DNA of 64,000 nucleotides from Nannocystis punicea. Its GTDB lineage: Bacteria > Myxococcota_A > Polyangia > Nannocystales > Nannocystaceae. The stretch is taken from positions 7,786,001 to 7,850,000 of the forward strand of contig NZ_CP114040.1 in the NCBI RefSeq assembly GCF_026965555.1. Reading direction: 5' to 3'. A program made the position numbers and the translations under genes. Under the pieces are notes generated by a model that was not told the DNA's origin, made no database searches, and saw only the letters and a program-made list of their open reading frames with translations. Positions 61,519 to 64,000 of the stretch are shown in pieces; within the stretch, counting starts at the first letter, position 1, and every line of letters begins with the position of its first letter.

Positions 61519-61881
61519 CGCCGCAGGTCTCAGCATCCCTCGGAGTTGACCGGCGCGGTCAGCACGGCGGTGAGGGCGAGGGCGGGTGTCATCGTGAGCG
61601 GACCGTAGCGCCCCGGTGGTTGTTGGCAAGCGAACGAGCGAGCTCGGAGGCATCCGAGCCGGCACGCGAGCGGCTCGCGGTGCAGGAACCCGCTCCGCTC
61701 GGATCGAAGCGAGGCCTCTCGTCTGTCGCCTTCGCTTGAAGTCCAGCGATCTCGAGCAGATGGCCAGCGCGACCCGGCGTCTGGAACCGCCGCGTTGGCG
61801 GTCTGTACGCCGCAGGCTGGGCGGTCCGCCGGCGTTGGACCCGTGAAGCCGCGCCAGAGTGAATTTTCCCGCGGCCGGCGC
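61519..61881. other. Intergenic region, nothing recognised
   Basis: About 360 bp with no convincing frame or repeat. Open frames are Arg/Ser-rich. Confidence 0.4.
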
Positions 61882-61887
61882 TACGCT
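61882..61887 (+). promoter_or_regulatory. -10 box for a near-leaderless lipoprotein transcript
   Basis: TACGCT at 61882-61887 lies 7 nt before ATG 61895, the same hexamer as in the promoter at 4501-4530. No ribosome site. Confidence 0.4.
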
Positions 61888-61894
61888 GAAAGCG

Positions 61895-62977
61895 ATGCGT
61901 CCGCTCGCGCTCGCTCTCCTCATGCTCGCCGGCTGCAACCGCGACGGCGGTGACATGACGGGCTTCGGCCCGAGCGTCACCACCGCGCCGCCGGCGACCG
62001 ACTCGACCAGCGTGGACACCTCGACCTCGACCTCGACCAGCTCTGCCGAGGACTCGACTGCGTCGAGTTCGACGAGCACGAGCCACTCCAGCAGCACGAC
62101 GCACTCGGACGGCGTCCCCGATCTCGGCACGATCCCGGACGGCGGCGATGGGCCGCCCCCGGGCTGCAAGGGGAAGGTCGACTTCCTGTTCACGATCAGC
62201 AGCGCGAAGACCATGGAGGACCAGCAGGACAAGCTCAAGGCGAGTTTCCCGGGCTTCGTCGCCACTCTCGAGAGCCAATTCGCAGACTTCGACTACCACA
62301 TCCTGTCGACCAACACGTTCGGTTCGTGGAACTTGCCGTGGTGCGAGGGCTGCACAGATCTCTGCGCTCAGACGCCCGACTTCCCCTGCAACGCCTCTCT
62401 GGAGCCGTGCGACTCCGTCCAGGGCGCCGGCGTCACCTTCCCCCGAGGCGACAATGCGACAAATCAGCGCTGCGACCTCGCCATTGACCGCCGCTACTTC
62501 GCGTCCGGCCAGCCCGACCCCGCGGGAGCGTTCCAGTGCATCGCATCGCTGGGGACCAACGGCGGCGCCCAGGTCGCCGAGGCGACGGTCAAGGCCCTCG
62601 CGGACGACATGAACGCGCCCGGAGGTTGCAATGAGGGGTTTCTCCGGCCCGACGCGCTGCTCGTCGTCGTCGCCATCCAGGACACCTTCGACCAGGACAG
62701 CGAAGGCACCGCGAAGGACTGGAAAGACGCGCTGGTCGACGCAAAGGGTGGTGATGCCGACGCGGTGGTTCTCCTCGTGATCTCGAGCGACGTCGACGAC
62801 CCCGACAGCCTGTGCGGCTACACCGGGACGATCACCGAGCACGAGCTTCGCACCTGGACCGAGCTGATGCAGCCGAACTCGCTGTTCGGCTCCGTGTGCG
62901 CGAAGGACTATGTCTCGTTCTTCGAGACCGCAGCGACAATGATCCAGTCGCAATGCGACGTATTCGTGCCGCAATGA
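61895..62977 (+). CDS. Ser/Thr-rich lipoprotein with degenerate vWA domain
   Basis: 360 residues. Short signal and lipobox (L-M-L-A-G-C), then about 60 residues of Ser/Thr. The domain begins K-V-D-F-L-F-T-I-S-S-A-K-T-M-E-D-Q-Q. This is the place where related myxobacterial proteins have the vWA metal motif D-N-S-G-S-M; here the Asp is replaced, so the metal site is probably dead. Later strands (A-L-L-V-V-V-A-I-Q-D and A-V-V-L-L-V-I-S-S-D) and several Cys fit a secreted vWA fold. Convergent with the propeller gene, 3 bp between stops. Confidence 0.72.
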   Translation: MRPLALALLMLAGCNRDGGDMTGFGPSVTTAPPATDSTSVDTSTSTSTSSAEDSTASSSTSTSHSSSTTHSDGVPDLGTIPDGGDGPPPGCKGKVDFLFTISSAKTMEDQQDKLKASFPGFVATLESQFADFDYHILSTNTFGSWNLPWCEGCTDLCAQTPDFPCNASLEPCDSVQGAGVTFPRGDNATNQRCDLAIDRRYFASGQPDPAGAFQCIASLGTNGGAQVAEATVKALADDMNAPGGCNEGFLRPDALLVVVAIQDTFDQDSEGTAKDWKDALVDAKGGDADAVVLLVISSDVDDPDSLCGYTGTITEHELRTWTELMQPNSLFGSVCAKDYVSFFETAATMIQSQCDVFVPQ

Positions 62978-62980
62978 CGG

Positions 62981-64000
62981 CTACGGGTAGAGGCGCAGCG
63001 CGAACGCGCGGGGCTGCAGCGCTTCGAACTCGCTCCCGACGACGTAGATGTAGCCCCATGCGTCGAGGGCCAGGCCCGCCGCCTCGTCAGGCCCGTGGCC
63101 GGGTCCGTTACGGACCACCTCCCAGACCGGCGCTCCAACCGGCCCGGGAACGGCGAAGATCCATGCGTTCGCGTCGGTCTGCGGCTGCTGGAGCGACCCG
63201 GCGATGATGATCTTGCTCTCGCGGTCCTCAGCGACCGCGAAGCCGATCGCGTCCGACGTCGTCGGTTCGATGCGTGGGACACCTGCCTCCCCGTCGGACG
63301 AGAACCAACGCGTCAACACGAGGCGCATTGTGCTCTGCTTGTTCCGACCCCATCCCGTGACGACGAAGCCGCCCGCGCGCAGGGGCGCGACGGCCATGCC
63401 GCCGTCTTCGTCCATCAGCTCGCCCGGCGATGTCCACTCGGCGAGCGCATCACCGTCCATGCTGTAACGAAGCACCACGGCACGCCGGACGAGATCGAGG
63501 TTATCGCCATCGACCTCGCGCTCGCCGACCACGACAATGTCCCCGTTGACGATCGCCACGGCGCGCGCGACCTCGTCGCGCTCGTTGAAGAAATCCTCCT
63601 CCGCCGGCGCGGCGAACGTCCGTTCGTCCAGGACCTGACCGCCCGTCGCCGAGAGCCACCAGACCTTGAGGTCGTGCGTCCCTGCGTTGACCTCGTCCGC
63701 GCCGACGAGGATCAACACGTCTCCTTCGACGGCGATCGCATGGACCGAGCTCCCGAGCCCCCCGATCGTCGTCGGCTCCTTCCCCTCGCCGAACTTCACC
63801 CGCGACATGGCCCACCGCGTCGACCCGCTGTCCGGCATCGTCCACGCCACGAACGCCGCGTCATCTTCATCACCGACCGCGATCGCCGGCCCGCGCCCGC
63901 CGCCCGTCACTGCGACCGAGCCGAGCAGGATCGGCTCCCCCTCCGGCTGCCCTTTCGTTCCATCGATGCGCACCGCCACCGCCTTGAGTCCGTCTTTCGT
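62981..64000 (-). CDS. Beta-propeller protein, N-terminus outside window
   Basis: 340 visible residues; the frame is open to the window edge, so the start lies beyond it. Sequence is a run of beta strands with repeats such as G-D-V-L-I-L-V-G-A-D, G-D-I-V-V-V-G-E, G-G-F-V-V-T-G-W-G and W-G-Y-I-Y-V-V-G-S-E, typical of SBBP or similar seven-bladed propellers. In this organism type such proteins are usually exported lipoproteins, but the signal cannot be seen. Ends F-A-L-R-L-Y-P. Convergent with the vWA-like lipoprotein gene. Confidence 0.7.
   Translation of the reverse strand, partial: TKDGLKAVAVRIDGTKGQPEGEPILLGSVAVTGGGRGPAIAVGDEDDAAFVAWTMPDSGSTRWAMSRVKFGEGKEPTTIGGLGSSVHAIAVEGDVLILVGADEVNAGTHDLKVWWLSATGGQVLDERTFAAPAEEDFFNERDEVARAVAIVNGDIVVVGEREVDGDNLDLVRRAVVLRYSMDGDALAEWTSPGELMDEDGGMAVAPLRAGGFVVTGWGRNKQSTMRLVLTRWFSSDGEAGVPRIEPTTSDAIGFAVAEDRESKIIIAGSLQQPQTDANAWIFAVPGPVGAPVWEVVRNGPGHGPDEAAGLALDAWGYIYVVGSEFEALQPRAFALRLYP

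Overview
The window is very GC-rich bacterial chromosome with almost no AT-rich sequence. I infer a myxobacterium, most likely of the Nannocystis/Plesiocystis group. The reasons are several lipoproteins with long Thr/Ser-rich linkers behind the lipobox, a WD40-repeat Ser/Thr kinase, multi-PAS sensor kinases, an FG-GAP/trypsin-like protease lipoprotein and an OmpA protein with thrombospondin type-3 repeats. No tRNA, rRNA, CRISPR array, transposase or phage gene was recognised.

Layout. 1-13 kb: the end of a DUF2169-type protein, two back-to-back LolC/E-like permeases, an outer-membrane protein coupled to a zinc-ribbon protein, tatA, a LysM lytic transglycosylase, moeA and an RluA-type pseudouridine synthase in overlapping order, then a 1.1 kb non-coding inverted block of a short iterated motif. 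13-27 kb: a PP2C phosphatase, a lipoprotein carrying two truncated-globin domains and a P-domain, a three-gene operon (beta/gamma-crystallin protein, radical SAM/SPASM-HExxH maturase, P-loop protein), an FAD-oxidase/class I isoprenoid-fold fusion and a ferritin-like lipoprotein. 27-41 kb: a caspase-like protein with an N-terminal adaptor-like domain, hypothetical and membrane proteins, a secreted protease, a ZU5-like lipoprotein, a beta-propeller protein, an aromatic prenyltransferase of the DMATS type and an OmpA protein. 41-50 kb: a WD40 kinase, a TlpA-like pseudogene, a TPR-thioredoxin lipoprotein with its ECF sigma factor, and an M28 peptidase. 50-64 kb: two coupled multi-PAS histidine kinases with a response regulator, an EamA transporter, a third histidine kinase, small two-helix membrane paralogues around a DUF1579-like gene, a vWA-like lipoprotein and a partial beta-propeller protein.

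Three things stand out. (1) The operon at 16.2-22.8 kb looks like a peptide-tail modification system: the large crystallin protein ends in four His-x-Asp motifs and lies immediately upstream of a radical SAM/SPASM enzyme fused to an HExxH domain. (2) A family of 14-bp units (consensus ACMTGTCCTTCNGG) is scattered through the whole window as single dyads or strictly 14-periodic arrays, many in frame inside genes, including a kinase activation loop. Its arms covary, which points to selection on pairing. (3) The block at 11.3-12.4 kb contains 12 copies of GCAA-N4-GTAG followed by 16 copies of the inverse, CTAC-N4-TTGC, mostly in pairs 19-23 bp apart.

All calls come from reading the sequence and translations by eye. 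No database search, structure prediction or statistics were run. Family names are from memory, and start codons are often uncertain in DNA this GC-rich.
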